Of a stretch of 64,000 bases of DNA, positions 7,066 through 19,250 are shown piece by piece; the first letter of the stretch is position 1; every line of letters begins with the position of its first letter. The stretch comes from Dehalococcoidia bacterium (lineage in GTDB: Bacteria > Chloroflexota > Dehalococcoidia > CAUJGQ01), in contig DATGEL010000022.1 of the NCBI GenBank assembly GCA_035310145.1, positions 1-64,000 on the forward strand, in the 5' to 3' direction. The position numbers and the translations under genes are program-made. The notes under the pieces are model-generated. The model was not told the origin of the DNA, ran no database searches, and worked only from the letters and a program-made list of their open reading frames with translations.

Positions 7066-8243
7066 CCGAGCGCCTCGATCTCGGCGTCGGTCAGGCCGGC
7101 TTCGCGCAGGACCTCTTCGGTATGCTGTCCGCGCTGCGGCGCCGGCGAGCGGATCGCACCCGGCGTCTCCGACAACTTCACCGAGACGCCGACCTGCTTC
7201 ACGGTGCCGAACTCTGGGTGCGGCACGTCTACAAGCATCTGCCGCGCCGCGATCTGCGGGTCGCGTTCTAGCTCGTCCAGCTCGTACACGGGCGCGACGC
7301 AAACATCCTTGTCTTGTAGGGCGGCAAACCATTCGTCGCGCGTCTTCATCGCGATCGCTGCGCGCAGCACCGCGCGGACCTCTTCGCGGCGTGCGGTGTC
7401 GCCCTGCGTGCCCGCGAGGTCCGGGCGGCCCACCGCCGTCATCAGGTTGTCGTAGAACCACGGCTCGTTGGCGCCGAGGGAGAGATACTGACCGTCCTTG
7501 CAGCGGTACAGCCCGTAGTATGGCAGTGCCCCCGTCAGGCGATGGACCCCGCGCCGCACGAACTCGCCGGTGCCGTAGGACTCGCTCAGCGCCGCCGCGA
7601 GCAACGTCAAAATGCCTTCGGTCATGCTGATGTCCACGTACTGCCCGCGGCCCGTGCGCTCACGCGCCCACAGCGCCGTCAGGATGCCGATCACCGCATG
7701 CATGCCGCCGCCGGCGTAGTCGCCCAGCAGGTTCGCCGGAAAGTAGGGCGGGCCGTCGGCGGGGCCGGTGATGCTCAGCGCCCCGGCCATCGCGGCGTAG
7801 TTGATGTCGTGCCCGACGAGCAGCCGGTACGGCCCTTGCTGGCCGTAGCCGCTGATCGAGCAGTAGACCAGGCGCGGATTGCGCGCCGCCAGCGTCTCGA
7901 AATCCACGCCCAGCCGCTTGACCACGCCGGGGCGGTAGCCCTCGATCACCACATCGGCGCGATCCGCGAGCCGGTAGAAGGCCGCTAGTGCTTCCGGCGC
8001 CTTGAGGTTCAGCGCCACGCTGCGCTTGTTGCGGTCGAGTGCCCTGAAGGCCGCGAGGCGACGTTCGCGCTGCTCGCGTTGCGGATCGGCTTCGCGCTCA
8101 CGCTCCATCACGGCGCGGCGGCCGCCTCCGGGCTCTTCGATGCGAATCACGTCGGCGCCCAGGTCGGCGAGAATCATCGTGCAGTGCGGACCGGGCGCCA
8201 GCCGGGTGAGGTCGAGCACGCGGATGTTGTCGAGCGGCAGCAC
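7053..8243 (-). CDS. CaiB/BaiF (family III) CoA-transferase
   Basis: 396 residues, the usual length. The N-terminal Rossmann-like part has LDLTRLAPGPHCTMILADLGADVIRIEEP (residues 9-38 region). RNKRSVALNLK (71-81) and the catalytic Asp in GDYAGGG (D175) are clear, as is the GRGQYVDISM element. These enzymes move CoA between carboxylic acids through an aspartyl-CoA intermediate; some relatives are alpha-methylacyl-CoA racemases. The GTG start at 8243 follows GAGG. It is convergent with the CMD-like gene and divergent from the M20 peptidase. The substrate is unknown; a role in carboxylic-acid or bile-acid-like catabolism is a guess. Confidence 0.9.
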   Translation of the reverse strand: MLPLDNIRVLDLTRLAPGPHCTMILADLGADVIRIEEPGGGRRAVMEREREADPQREQRERRLAAFRALDRNKRSVALNLKAPEALAAFYRLADRADVVIEGYRPGVVKRLGVDFETLAARNPRLVYCSISGYGQQGPYRLLVGHDINYAAMAGALSITGPADGPPYFPANLLGDYAGGGMHAVIGILTALWARERTGRGQYVDISMTEGILTLLAAALSESYGTGEFVRRGVHRLTGALPYYGLYRCKDGQYLSLGANEPWFYDNLMTAVGRPDLAGTQGDTARREEVRAVLRAAIAMKTRDEWFAALQDKDVCVAPVYELDELERDPQIAARQMLVDVPHPEFGTVKQVGVSVKLSETPGAIRSPAPQRGQHTEEVLREAGLTDAEIEALGPTP

Positions 8244-8399
8244 AAAGTACCTCGAACATCGATAGAATCGGGGCGTTCGGCCCCGCCGAATTGTAGCGTG
8301 CCCCGCGCGGCGCCGCGGTTATGCTCGCGCCGCCTTGACGCGTGGCCGCAACGCTCCCTACGATCGGCCAACCATCAGCAGGTTCCGGCGAAACGCCCG

Positions 8400-9626
8400 A
8401 TGGTTGTGGAGGAACCGAAAGAGTTCCCTGTGCAAGCTTTGAATCTCGGCGCGCCCGGCAAAGACTGCGGCACTGCCATCGCCCGCGTGGCCTCGTTGAC
8501 CGCCGTGACGAATGCGTTCGCCTGGCTCGACCGGCACCCTGCCGCCTGCGAGCGCGAGACCGCGGCGATCGCCGAGATCCCGGCGCCGACCTTCGGCGAA
8601 GAGCGCCGCGCCGCCTATGTCGCACAGCGGCTGCAGGAGCTGGGCGCCGAGCAGGTGCACGGTTTCGGGCTGGGCAACGTCGCCGGCCGCTTCGGCCCGA
8701 CCACGGGCGAGGGCATCGCGCTGCTTGCGCACCTCGATACAGTCTTCACCGAAGCCGTAGATCACCGCGTCTCGCGGCGCGGCGGCCGCCTCTACGGCCC
8801 CGGCGTGGGAGACAATTCGGCCGGCGTGGCGGGCACGATCACGGCGCTGGCGGCGGCGCAGGCCGCGGGGCTGCGCTTCGAGCGTCCGGTGTGGGTTGTG
8901 GGTAACGTCGGCGAAGAGGGCCTGGGCGACCTGCGCGGCTCGCGCGACACGATGGAGCACTTCGCGGGCCGGCTGAGCGCCGTACTCGCGATCGAGGGCA
9001 CGATGCTTGGCCGCCTGGGGCATGTGGCGGTGGGCAGCCGCCGGCTGAAGGTCCGCTTCCACGCTGAGGGCGGGCATAGCTGGCTCGACTTCGGCAAGGC
9101 CAGCGCCGTGCACGCGGCGGTGCAGGCGGCGGCCGAGATCGCGCGGCTGAAGGTGCCAACCGAGCCGCGCACCACCTTCAACATCGGCCGCATCAGCGGC
9201 GGCGACGGCGTCAACGTGGTGGCGCCATCGGCCGAGCTGCTGCTGGACATGCGCTCGGTCGGCGTGGCGGCGCTTGCCGATCTCTCGGATCGGGTCGAAG
9301 AGATCCTGCGGCGCGCGGCTGGTCCCGAGATCACAGTCGAGATCGAAGAGGTGGGCCAGCGGCCGGCGGGTTCGATCCCGCGCACACATCCGTTGATGCA
9401 GCTCTGCGCCGCCGTGCTTCTGCGCGTGGGGGTGCGCCCGGAACCCACTGCCGGCAGCACCGACGCCAACATTCCGCTCAGCCAGGGTATACCGGCGCTG
9501 GCGCTGGGCGTCACGCGCGGCGCCGGCATCCACAGCGCCAGCGAGTGGATCGAGATCGCGCCGATGCGGCAGGGCGTGCAGCAGCTCGTGCTCGTCTGCG
9601 CGGCGCTGGCGGGAGTGGCCGAATGA
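8400..9626 (+). CDS. M20-family metallopeptidase (ArgE/DapE/CPG2-like)
   Basis: 408 residues. The dizinc site is visible: HLDT (H111, D113), GDNSAG with bridging D138, the EEG pair E172-E173, and a distal His in GAGIHSASEW near the C-terminus. The lid or dimerisation domain lies in the middle (about 205-310). Family members hydrolyse peptides, acyl-amino acids or carbamates. The ATG at 8400 has no convincing ribosome binding site, so the true N-terminus may be a little downstream; homology-like sequence starts near residue 25. Its stop overlaps the next ATG in ATGA, so it is coupled to the enoyl-CoA hydratase. Confidence 0.88.
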   Translation: MVVEEPKEFPVQALNLGAPGKDCGTAIARVASLTAVTNAFAWLDRHPAACERETAAIAEIPAPTFGEERRAAYVAQRLQELGAEQVHGFGLGNVAGRFGPTTGEGIALLAHLDTVFTEAVDHRVSRRGGRLYGPGVGDNSAGVAGTITALAAAQAAGLRFERPVWVVGNVGEEGLGDLRGSRDTMEHFAGRLSAVLAIEGTMLGRLGHVAVGSRRLKVRFHAEGGHSWLDFGKASAVHAAVQAAAEIARLKVPTEPRTTFNIGRISGGDGVNVVAPSAELLLDMRSVGVAALADLSDRVEEILRRAAGPEITVEIEEVGQRPAGSIPRTHPLMQLCAAVLLRVGVRPEPTAGSTDANIPLSQGIPALALGVTRGAGIHSASEWIEIAPMRQGVQQLVLVCAALAGVAE

Positions 9627-10432
9627 CGAGCGCGGACGAGCCGGTGCTCTACGAGCAGGACGGCGCGATCGTCACGATCACGCTCAACCGCCCGGAGAAG
9701 ATGAACAACTTCGGCGGCGGCCTCTTCCAGGCGCTGGGCGAAGCCTACCGCCGCTTCCGCGACGACGATGCGGCGAGCGTCGCGATCCTCACGGGCGCGG
9801 GCAAGGCGTTTTGCGCCGGCGGCGACCTGACCGAGATGGCCCGCCGAGCGAGCGCAGCCGCGCCGCAGGAGCCGCAGAGTCCGGAGCAGCGGCGCCGCGG
9901 TTACTTCCAGAACCGCCGCGTGACCTATCTGACCGACATCTACAAGCCGATCATCGGCGCGATCAACGGCTACTGCTTCGCCGGCGGGCTGGAGATCGCG
10001 CTGACCTGCCATTTCCGCATCGGCGCGGCCAGCTCCGAGTACGGCGTGCTCAACCGCCGCTTTTCCGTACCGCTGATCGACGGCGGCACGTATCGCCTGC
10101 CGCTCGTCGTTGGCCTGGGCAACGCGCTGTACCTGATCCAGACCGGCCGCCGCATCGACGCCGCCGAGGCGCTGCGCATGGGCCTGATCCAGGAGCTTGT
10201 GCTCGACGCCGAGCTACTGCCGCGGGCGCGCGAGCTGGCGCAGATCATGGCGGCCGTGCCGCAGGCGGGCCTGCGCGGCGACACCGAGGCCGTGCTGCGC
10301 GGCCTGGGCAAGACGCCGGACGATGCGCTGCCGCAGGAGATGATCATCGGCAGCACCGTGCTGCAGTCGGACGATTTCCGCCGCGGCCCCGCCCGCTTCG
10401 CCGCCAAGACCTACGACAAGACAACGGGCTGA
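9623..10432 (+). CDS. Enoyl-CoA hydratase/isomerase (crotonase) family protein
   Basis: 269 residues. The crotonase oxyanion-hole loops are present: GAGKAFCAGGDL (58-69) and the NGYCFAGGLEIALTCHFRI helix (115-133), where Glu124 matches one catalytic Glu position. The usual second Glu segment is replaced by NRRFSVPLIDGGTYRLP (144-160), a variant seen in other crotonase subgroups, so straightforward hydratase chemistry is uncertain. The start overlaps the M20 peptidase stop by four bases (ATGA), implying translational coupling. The substrate is presumably an acyl-CoA, which cannot be specified. Confidence 0.87.
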   Translation: MTSADEPVLYEQDGAIVTITLNRPEKMNNFGGGLFQALGEAYRRFRDDDAASVAILTGAGKAFCAGGDLTEMARRASAAAPQEPQSPEQRRRGYFQNRRVTYLTDIYKPIIGAINGYCFAGGLEIALTCHFRIGAASSEYGVLNRRFSVPLIDGGTYRLPLVVGLGNALYLIQTGRRIDAAEALRMGLIQELVLDAELLPRARELAQIMAAVPQAGLRGDTEAVLRGLGKTPDDALPQEMIIGSTVLQSDDFRRGPARFAAKTYDKTTG

Positions 10433-10450
10433 GACCGCGACCAGAAGCGC

Positions 10451-13786
<3,336 letters not shown>

Positions 13787-13867
13787 CGCGTACCTCCGCT
13801 CGGGCCCTGGACAACGGTCCGTGCCGCGTCCCCTGCCGCGCCCAACGCGCTCCTGACTGCCCAATAC

Positions 13868-13900
13868 AAAAGGGCCCGCCCCTGCGATGAGGGACGGGCC
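13868..13900 (-). terminator. T-box attenuator terminator
   Basis: On the reverse strand GGCCCGTCCCT pairs with AGGGGCGGGCC (11 bp including one G-U) around a 6-base loop and is followed by CTTTTG. It sits 13 bases after the T-box sequence and is the terminator that forms when charged tRNA-Ile is plentiful. Confidence 0.9.
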
Positions 13901-14172
13901 GAACATGGCAACCCGCGGTACCACCCTGCTTGCCGCGCTCGAAAGCGCGACCGCTCTGCCGGAGCACGCGCCGGCTGCCGCCCGCGGATGCTCCTGCCCC
14001 TGGTAACGGTGGGCGCTCCGCCCGGGTCTACTCGCACCGTCTCAGGCACTTTCGGCCGGAAGCTCGGGAGGGATCTTCGGCAGGGGGCGCGGCGTCCGCT
14101 TGCACCGAACCGGACTCGCTGGGCCGGCCGGCCCCGCCTACTCGTCTCCGTCGTCGCCGTATCTATCCGATT
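13868..14172 (-). promoter_or_regulatory. T-box riboswitch leader (isoleucine specifier AUC)
   Basis: Leader RNA that senses uncharged tRNA-Ile and switches ileS transcription. The canonical T-box AGGGTGGTACCGCGGGT is at 13911-13927. Stem I landmarks are present in order on the reverse strand: GACGAGTAGG (AGTA motif), AGCGAG bulge, apical GGTTCGGTGCAAGC, then CGAAGATCCC, in which ATC (14072-14074) occupies the specifier position, matching isoleucine. The T-box half that pairs with the tRNA acceptor end precedes a terminator hairpin with a U-run. It is a classical full-length, transcription-attenuating T-box. Confidence 0.93.
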
Positions 14173-14178
14173 GCCTTG

Positions 14179-14208
14179 AGTGTAGGAAGCGCTCGCTAGC
14201 ACTGTCAA
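14179..14208 (-). promoter_or_regulatory. Sigma-70-type promoter of ileS
   Basis: A perfect -35 TTGACA (14203-14208) and a -10 TACACT (14179-14184) are separated by 18 bp. Transcription would begin near 14172, just upstream of the T-box stem I, leaving a leader of about 385 bases before ileS. It is the best-matching promoter in the window. Confidence 0.8.
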
Positions 14209-14307
14209 TCGCGCGGCCGACAGATCGCGCGGCTCCGGCCGCCCGCGGGCGTAGCCCGTCGGCGGAAGAGACGCTACGATGCCTCAAGATGCATGCGGAG
14301 TACGTGG

Positions 14308-15564
14308 ATGGTCGGCACAACCACCGAATCGGCGAGCGGCACCGGGCAGCCCTGGAGCGAGGCCGAGATCACCCGCCTGTTGGCCACGCCGGCGCGCCTG
14401 GCGCAGGGCTGGGTGCCCGGCCCGCCGCCAAACAAGCCGGTCATTTCGCTCTACGCCGGTGTGCCGGATGCGCCGACTTTCCCCGTCGCGGAGATCGGCG
14501 AGGCCGTGCGCACCGTGCTGCAACGCGAGCCGGCGCCGGCGCTCGAATACCTGCTCGGCACGCCGCAGGGGGTCGTCGAGCTGCGGCAGATGGTCGTGGA
14601 CGTGATGGAGCCGGAGCCGGGTCTTGCGCTCGGCGCCCAGAACGTCGTGATCACCAGCGGCAGCGCCCACGCCTTCGCCTGCGTCTGCCAGACCTTCCTC
14701 GACCCCGGTGACTACTGCGTAATCGAGGCTCCGACCTACGCGGGCGCCATCCGCGCGGCCAAGGGCTCCGCCGCACGCTTCGCCGCCGTGCCGATGGACG
14801 AACAGGGCATGCGCGTTGACCGGCTCGACGAGACGCTGGATCGGCTCGAACGCGAGGGCACGCCGGCGAAGCTGATCTACATCATCCCCGTCTTTCACAA
14901 CCCGGCCGGAACCACCATGCCGCTCGAACGGCGGCGGCAGCTGATCGAGGTCGCCTCGCGCCACCGCGTGCTGATCGTGGAAGACGACGCCTACGGTGAG
15001 CTGCGCTACCGCGGCGAGCCGGTGCCCTCGCTGCTTTCGCTTTCCGGCGGCGAGGGCGTGATCCGCATGGGCACGGTCAGCAAGACGATCGCGCCGGGAC
15101 TGCGCGTGGGCTGGATCAAGGGCCCGAAGCCGCTGATCGACGGCCTCGTGCGCATGCGCTTCGACAACGGCACCAGTCCGTTTGCCCAGCGCACCGTGCG
15201 CGCCTATGTGGAAGCGGGCCACTTCCGGCCGCACGTGGCCGTGGTGCGCGATGTCTACAAGCGCAAGTTCGAGGCGATGGACGCCGCGCTGGGCGAGCAC
15301 CTGAGCCGCCTCTGCAGCTGGACCGATCCCGACGGGGGCTTTTTCATCTGGGTGAAGCTGCCCGACGGTCTCAGCGATCTGGCGCTGCAGCCGTTCGCCT
15401 GGGACGAGGGGGTGAGCTACTTCCCTGGCAGCGCCTTCTACATGAACGACGACGAGCACGGCCACATCCGCCTCGCCTTCAGCGCCGTGCGCCCGCAGGA
15501 GATCGGTGAGGCGGTGGCGCGTCTCGGCCGCGCGATCACGCGCGCCGCGGCCGGCGCCCGCTGA
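14308..15564 (+). CDS. PLP-dependent aminotransferase, class I/II (2-aminoadipate/aromatic type)
   Basis: 418 residues, fold type I. The cofactor lysine is K259 in MGTVSKTIAPGLRVGW. Other landmarks: EYLLGTPQGVVELR (about 80-93), VITSGSAHAF, APTYAGAI, PVFHNPAGTT (194-203) and VEDDAYGELRYRGE (224-237). This pattern matches LysN/2-aminoadipate and multi-substrate aminotransferases rather than classical AspC. The ATG at 14308 has GGAG seven bases upstream; an ATG 15 bp earlier has none. It is followed three bases after its stop by the beta-propeller gene, so they may be cotranscribed. The substrate is not determinable. Confidence 0.9.
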   Translation: MVGTTTESASGTGQPWSEAEITRLLATPARLAQGWVPGPPPNKPVISLYAGVPDAPTFPVAEIGEAVRTVLQREPAPALEYLLGTPQGVVELRQMVVDVMEPEPGLALGAQNVVITSGSAHAFACVCQTFLDPGDYCVIEAPTYAGAIRAAKGSAARFAAVPMDEQGMRVDRLDETLDRLEREGTPAKLIYIIPVFHNPAGTTMPLERRRQLIEVASRHRVLIVEDDAYGELRYRGEPVPSLLSLSGGEGVIRMGTVSKTIAPGLRVGWIKGPKPLIDGLVRMRFDNGTSPFAQRTVRAYVEAGHFRPHVAVVRDVYKRKFEAMDAALGEHLSRLCSWTDPDGGFFIWVKLPDGLSDLALQPFAWDEGVSYFPGSAFYMNDDEHGHIRLAFSAVRPQEIGEAVARLGRAITRAAAGAR

Positions 15565-15566
15565 CG

Positions 15567-16772
15567 TTGGCTGCGCTGGCCGCCGTCGGCCCGGTCGGGG
15601 AGCTGCTCCTGCTGCCCGATGGTGGCGGTGCGCCCATCACCCTCGCCCATCCGGAGGTGCAGTCACCGCTTGTTCGGCCCGCTCCCTTCGCCTATAGCTG
15701 GCCGACCTGGACAGCGGACGGTGCGGCGCTCCTCGTCGCCACGATCGAAGCCGAGGCGGGTGGCCAGCCGCCGGCCCAACTGCTGCGCATCGAAACGCGC
15801 GGCGAAGCCGTCGCCTCGTTGTTCCGCAGTCCCGAGGGCGGGGGTATGCTGGGGCCTCGCATGCCCTATTATGTCAACCCGTCTCCGGACGCACGCCACG
15901 TTGCGCTGCTCGCGCCCACGCCGATGGTCGGCCTCACGTTGCTGTTCCTCGACGCCGAAGGGCGTGGTCCGGCGCAGGGCGTGGCACGGGGGGCGCCGCT
16001 GTTCAGCGCCTGGTCGCCGCGCTCGGACGCGTTGCTGCTGCACGTCGGCGGCGAGATCTCGTTGCTGGAGCTGGCGACGGCGCCGGCCACGCAAACCTTC
16101 GCCAGCAATCACACCGGCTACCGCGTGCCGGCCTGGTCGGCGGACGGCGAGTCGTTCGCCGTGTGCGCCGCGGACGGCCCGCGTTTCGCCTTGCAGCGCT
16201 TCGACCGTGCCGGCAAGAAGCTCGAGGCCCTGGCCGAGTCCGCAAGCACCGCGGCGTTCACCTGGTCGCCCGACGGCGCGTATATCGCTCTGGCGCAACT
16301 GCTCAACGCCGATCCGCCGCGCTACACCGGCCTGCGGCTGGTCGGCCTGGACGGCGCCGCCGAACGCCGCGCCCGCTGCGGCGAGTGCCTCGCCTTCGTC
16401 TGGTCGCCGTCCGGCGAACGATTGGCGGTGCTGCTGCCGACACCGCGTGACGGCCACGTCGCCTGGCTGGTGATCGATCGGGACGGCGAGCCTGTGCGGC
16501 GCTTCCCCGCGTTCGAGCCGTCGCCGGAGTTCAGTATGGCGATCGCCTTCTTCGACCAGTACGCTTTGTCGCATCGGTTGTGGTCGGCAGACGGCACGCG
16601 CCTGCTCGCCTGCGGCCGCATGCAGCTCAACGGCACGCCGCCGGAACTGCTGGGACCGACGATCTACGTCCACGACCTGCGCGACGGCGCCACGCGCTCG
16701 GTCGCGTCCGGAGTGATCGCCTTCTGGTCGCCGCGGCCGGACGCGAGCGCCCAACCGAAGAGCGAAACATGA
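15567..16772 (+). CDS. TolB-like/PD40 beta-propeller protein
   Basis: 401 residues without a signal peptide. It contains repeated beta-propeller blades with the W-S-P/A-D-G-x-x-[IL]-A signature: WPTWTADGAALLVAT, SAWSPRSDALLLHV, PAWSADGESFAVCA, FTWSPDGAYIALAQ, FVWSPSGERLAVLL and HRLWSADGTRLLACG, so about six or seven blades. Such propellers mediate protein contacts or cap enzymes. The only start available after the upstream stop is a TTG at 15567, or an internal codon, so the N-terminus is uncertain. It overlaps the next small gene by ATGA. Lack of an export signal suggests a cytoplasmic role. Confidence 0.75.
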   Translation: MAALAAVGPVGELLLLPDGGGAPITLAHPEVQSPLVRPAPFAYSWPTWTADGAALLVATIEAEAGGQPPAQLLRIETRGEAVASLFRSPEGGGMLGPRMPYYVNPSPDARHVALLAPTPMVGLTLLFLDAEGRGPAQGVARGAPLFSAWSPRSDALLLHVGGEISLLELATAPATQTFASNHTGYRVPAWSADGESFAVCAADGPRFALQRFDRAGKKLEALAESASTAAFTWSPDGAYIALAQLLNADPPRYTGLRLVGLDGAAERRARCGECLAFVWSPSGERLAVLLPTPRDGHVAWLVIDRDGEPVRRFPAFEPSPEFSMAIAFFDQYALSHRLWSADGTRLLACGRMQLNGTPPELLGPTIYVHDLRDGATRSVASGVIAFWSPRPDASAQPKSET

Positions 16773-17137
16773 TCTGCGCCTGGTGTATGCACTGCGGCCC
16801 CTACGACGAGGACTACGTGTTCGATGCCGAGCGCTACTGCGGCATCTGCGCCCGCCAAATGCCGCGCGGGCGCGACGGCTGGCTCGCCGCCTTCGACGCG
16901 CTCACACCCGAAATGCTTGCCACGGTTGAGCAGGAGTTGAACAAGATCGGCTGGAGCAAATCGGGCCTGCAGCCGGAGATCATCGCGGGCATCGGCGAGG
17001 CGATCGACGCCTTCGCGCGGCTACGGCTGAGCGAGGGGCGAGACGCCGCCGGGCACGAGCCGGAGTACTTCGCGCGCTGGCTGGACTTCGCCTGCACTTA
17101 CTACCCACCGGGCATCGGCCTGCGGGCGCCGCCATAA
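16769..17137 (+). CDS. Small Cys-rich (zinc-ribbon-like) protein, function unknown
   Basis: 122 residues. The N-terminus has Cys3, Cys6, Cys9 (CAWCMHC), then CGIC at 24-27, a plausible zinc knuckle. The remainder is helical (WLAAFDALTPEMLATVEQELNKIGW and GIGEAIDAFARLRLSEG) and ends in a Pro-rich tail. It overlaps the beta-propeller gene by four bases, so the two are translated together. I do not recognise a family. An adaptor or redox role would be speculation. Confidence 0.65.
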   Translation: MICAWCMHCGPYDEDYVFDAERYCGICARQMPRGRDGWLAAFDALTPEMLATVEQELNKIGWSKSGLQPEIIAGIGEAIDAFARLRLSEGRDAAGHEPEYFARWLDFACTYYPPGIGLRAPP

Positions 17138-17178
17138 GGCACGATCCCCGATCAGCGGTTATGCAGAGGGGCGAGCGA

Positions 17179-18030
17179 GTGTCGAAACGAACAGCTTCAG
17201 CCGAAGGGTCCGAAACGACGCCGGAGGAGCAGATCCTGCGGGCGGCGCGACTGCTGCACCGGGCCCGCTACGCCATCGCCCTCACCGGCGCGGGGCTGTC
17301 GAAGGAGAGCGGCATCCCCACGTTTCGCGGCGAGGGCGGCCTCTGGACGCGCGACGGCGAGCCGCCGATGAACGGCTATCAGATCTTCCTGCGCGACCCG
17401 GCCGACCACTGGCGCCGCCGCATCGATCCGGGCGCCTCCTCCAACGAGCTGGGCGAAGCGATCGAGCGGGCGCAGCCGAACCCCGGCCACGTCGCCTTTG
17501 CCGAGCTGGAACGGCTGGGCTACCTGCGCGCCGTCGTCACGCAGAACATCGACAACCTGCACCGCCTCGCCGGCTCCGAGCGGCTGCTTGAGATCCACGG
17601 TAACCGGACATTGCTGCGCTGCATCGGTTGCGAAGCTCGCTACCGCCCGGACCAGGTGCCCACGGACGAGTTGCCGCCACGCTGCGACCGCTGCGGCGGC
17701 ATCATCAAGTCGGACACGGTCATGTTCGGTGAGCCGATTCCCCGCTCCGTGCTGGAGCGTTGCTTCGACGCCGCCGAGCGGGCGGACCTCTGCCTCGTGG
17801 CGGGCACCTCGGCGCTGGTGACGCCGGCCGCCGATCTGCCCGTGACCGTCTGGCGCTCCGGCGGCGCGCTGATCGAGGTGAACACGGACGAAACGGCGCT
17901 CACGCCCTACTGCGCCGCCGTGCTGAGCGGACCCTCCGGCGAGCTGCTGCCGCGACTGGTGGAGGCCGTCAACGAACTGGAGCGGCGCGAGCCGCAGACG
18001 CGCGGCAGCGGCCTGGAGCGCCATGGCTGA
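17179..18030 (+). CDS. Sir2-family NAD-dependent protein deacylase
   Basis: 283 residues from the GTG at 17179, which has AGAGGGG eight bases upstream; an ATG at 17161 in the same frame has no ribosome binding site. Sirtuin motifs are complete: GAGLSKESGIPTFRG (37-51), TQNIDNLH (121-128), catalytic His140 in IHGN, a zinc site of Cys148, Cys151, Cys169 and Cys172, FGEPIP, and the NAD loop around AGTSALVTPA. It removes acyl groups from lysines with NAD+. The site is cytoplasmic. It stands between the Cys-rich protein gene and tRNA-Glu. Its acyl preference cannot be read from sequence. Confidence 0.94.
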   Translation: MSKRTASAEGSETTPEEQILRAARLLHRARYAIALTGAGLSKESGIPTFRGEGGLWTRDGEPPMNGYQIFLRDPADHWRRRIDPGASSNELGEAIERAQPNPGHVAFAELERLGYLRAVVTQNIDNLHRLAGSERLLEIHGNRTLLRCIGCEARYRPDQVPTDELPPRCDRCGGIIKSDTVMFGEPIPRSVLERCFDAAERADLCLVAGTSALVTPAADLPVTVWRSGGALIEVNTDETALTPYCAAVLSGPSGELLPRLVEAVNELERREPQTRGSGLERHG

Positions 18031-18108
18031 GCGTGCGTTCGGAGCCGCGCCCGGCGCGTGATACACTCGCAGCGAGGCGAGGCGCCGCCAGCCGGCGCCG
18101 CCCGGTAT

Positions 18109-18182
18109 GCCCCCATCGTCTAGCGGCCCAGGACGCCGCCCTTTCAAGGCGGAGATCAGGGGTTCGAATCCCCTTGGGGGTA
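18109..18182 (+). tRNA. tRNA-Glu (anticodon TTC)
   Basis: A 74-base cloverleaf. Acceptor GCCCCCA pairs with TGGGGGT (one G-T wobble). The anticodon stem CCGCC/GGCGG encloses loop CTTTCAA with anticodon TTC. The T arm is AGGGGTTCGAATCCCCT. The discriminator is A and CCA is not encoded. It lies 78 bp after the sirtuin gene on the same strand. Confidence 0.96.
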
Positions 18183-18326
18183 CCGCGGTAGGGATTGGGT
18201 GTCAGGGAATCGGGAATCGAACGGTAGGGGCGGTTCGCGCGCCGCCCTTCGCGGCGCCGGCCGCGACACTCCGCGCACCACCTTTACACGTTCTGAACGC
18301 GCCGCCCGCTGAACCTGAATCAGGCA

Positions 18327-19250
18327 CTATCCTGATGCCGCCCGTTCGCCGGCGTCTTTGCCGTCTGGCGCGTCCGCCTCGATCACCTGGTTGATCTGTG
18401 CGCCGAACAAGAAGATGTAGGCCGTGACGTATCCGTAGATCATCAGCACCGCAACGCCGGCCAGGGCGCCGTACGCTTCCGTGGGAGCGGCGAAGTTGTT
18501 GATGTAGATCGAAAACGCGGCGGTGAACAGCAGCCAGAGCACCGCGGCCAGCAGCGAGCCGGCGCGGAGCCAGTACCAGTCCTGCTCGGTGTCCGGCGCG
18601 ACATAGTAGACGAGCGCGAATGCGATCAGCACGCAGCCGACCAGCACCGGCCAGGTGACCAGCGCCCAGACCGCACCGAACGCCGGCGATGCACCCCACG
18701 CCAGCGACAGCTTGTCCGCCAGGTGGCTGCCGCCGACCACGACCACGATCACGGCCGTGAGCAGCAGGGCGATGCCCCAGCGCCGCCACCACGGCCGGTG
18801 TTCCTTCAGCTCGTAGATGGCATTCAACGCTTCGATCGCGGCGAGGAAGAAGCCGGCGATCGCCCAGATCGCGCCACCGAAGGCGATGACCGCGCCAACC
18901 GTCAGCGAGCCGTTCGCCTGCGTGCCCGACGCGCCGGCGATCTGGTGTTTGAGCGCCTCGCCTGCCGCCTTCGGCAGCGCCGCGCCGGCTACATTCACCA
19001 TCGCAGCGACGAACCGCGTCTGATGCAGCGCCGTCATGAGCCACAGCGCGGAGACGGCCGCGGGGAAGAGGGCAAACACCGCGCGGAAGGCCAGGTTCCC
19101 GGCACGGACGGCGAGATCGTTCCGCTGCCCTCGGCGCAACGCCTGCCGCAGCAGCCGCCCCAGGCCGATGCGGTTCATGCCGGTGAAGGGGACGGGCACC
19201 CGGTTGCCGGCATCGACGGCGGCGCGCTCAAGTTGCGTCTGTGCGGTCAT
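18327..19250 (-). CDS. YihY/BrkB-family integral membrane protein
   Basis: 307 residues with at least six hydrophobic helices: about AFRAVFALFPAAVSALWLMTAL, VGAVIAFGGAIWAIAGFFL, WGIALLLTAVIVVVVGG, TWPVLVGCVLIAFALVYY, AGSLLAAVLWLLFTAAF and AGVAVLMIYGYVTAYIFLFG. The YVAPDTEQDWYWLRAGSLLAAVLWLL segment and the INQVIE ending are typical of YihY/UPF0761. The family was once called tRNA-processing ribonuclease BN in error; its function is unclear. ATG 19250 follows GGAG by nine bases. It is upstream-isolated, 200 bp from the HAD gene on the same strand. Confidence 0.87.
   Translation of the reverse strand: MTAQTQLERAAVDAGNRVPVPFTGMNRIGLGRLLRQALRRGQRNDLAVRAGNLAFRAVFALFPAAVSALWLMTALHQTRFVAAMVNVAGAALPKAAGEALKHQIAGASGTQANGSLTVGAVIAFGGAIWAIAGFFLAAIEALNAIYELKEHRPWWRRWGIALLLTAVIVVVVGGSHLADKLSLAWGASPAFGAVWALVTWPVLVGCVLIAFALVYYVAPDTEQDWYWLRAGSLLAAVLWLLFTAAFSIYINNFAAPTEAYGALAGVAVLMIYGYVTAYIFLFGAQINQVIEADAPDGKDAGERAASG

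Noticed and set aside
8358-9533. Long reverse ORF antisense to the M20 peptidase
   Set aside because: It shows no recognisable domain and the forward strand has all M20 metal ligands; such antisense ORFs are expected at this GC content.
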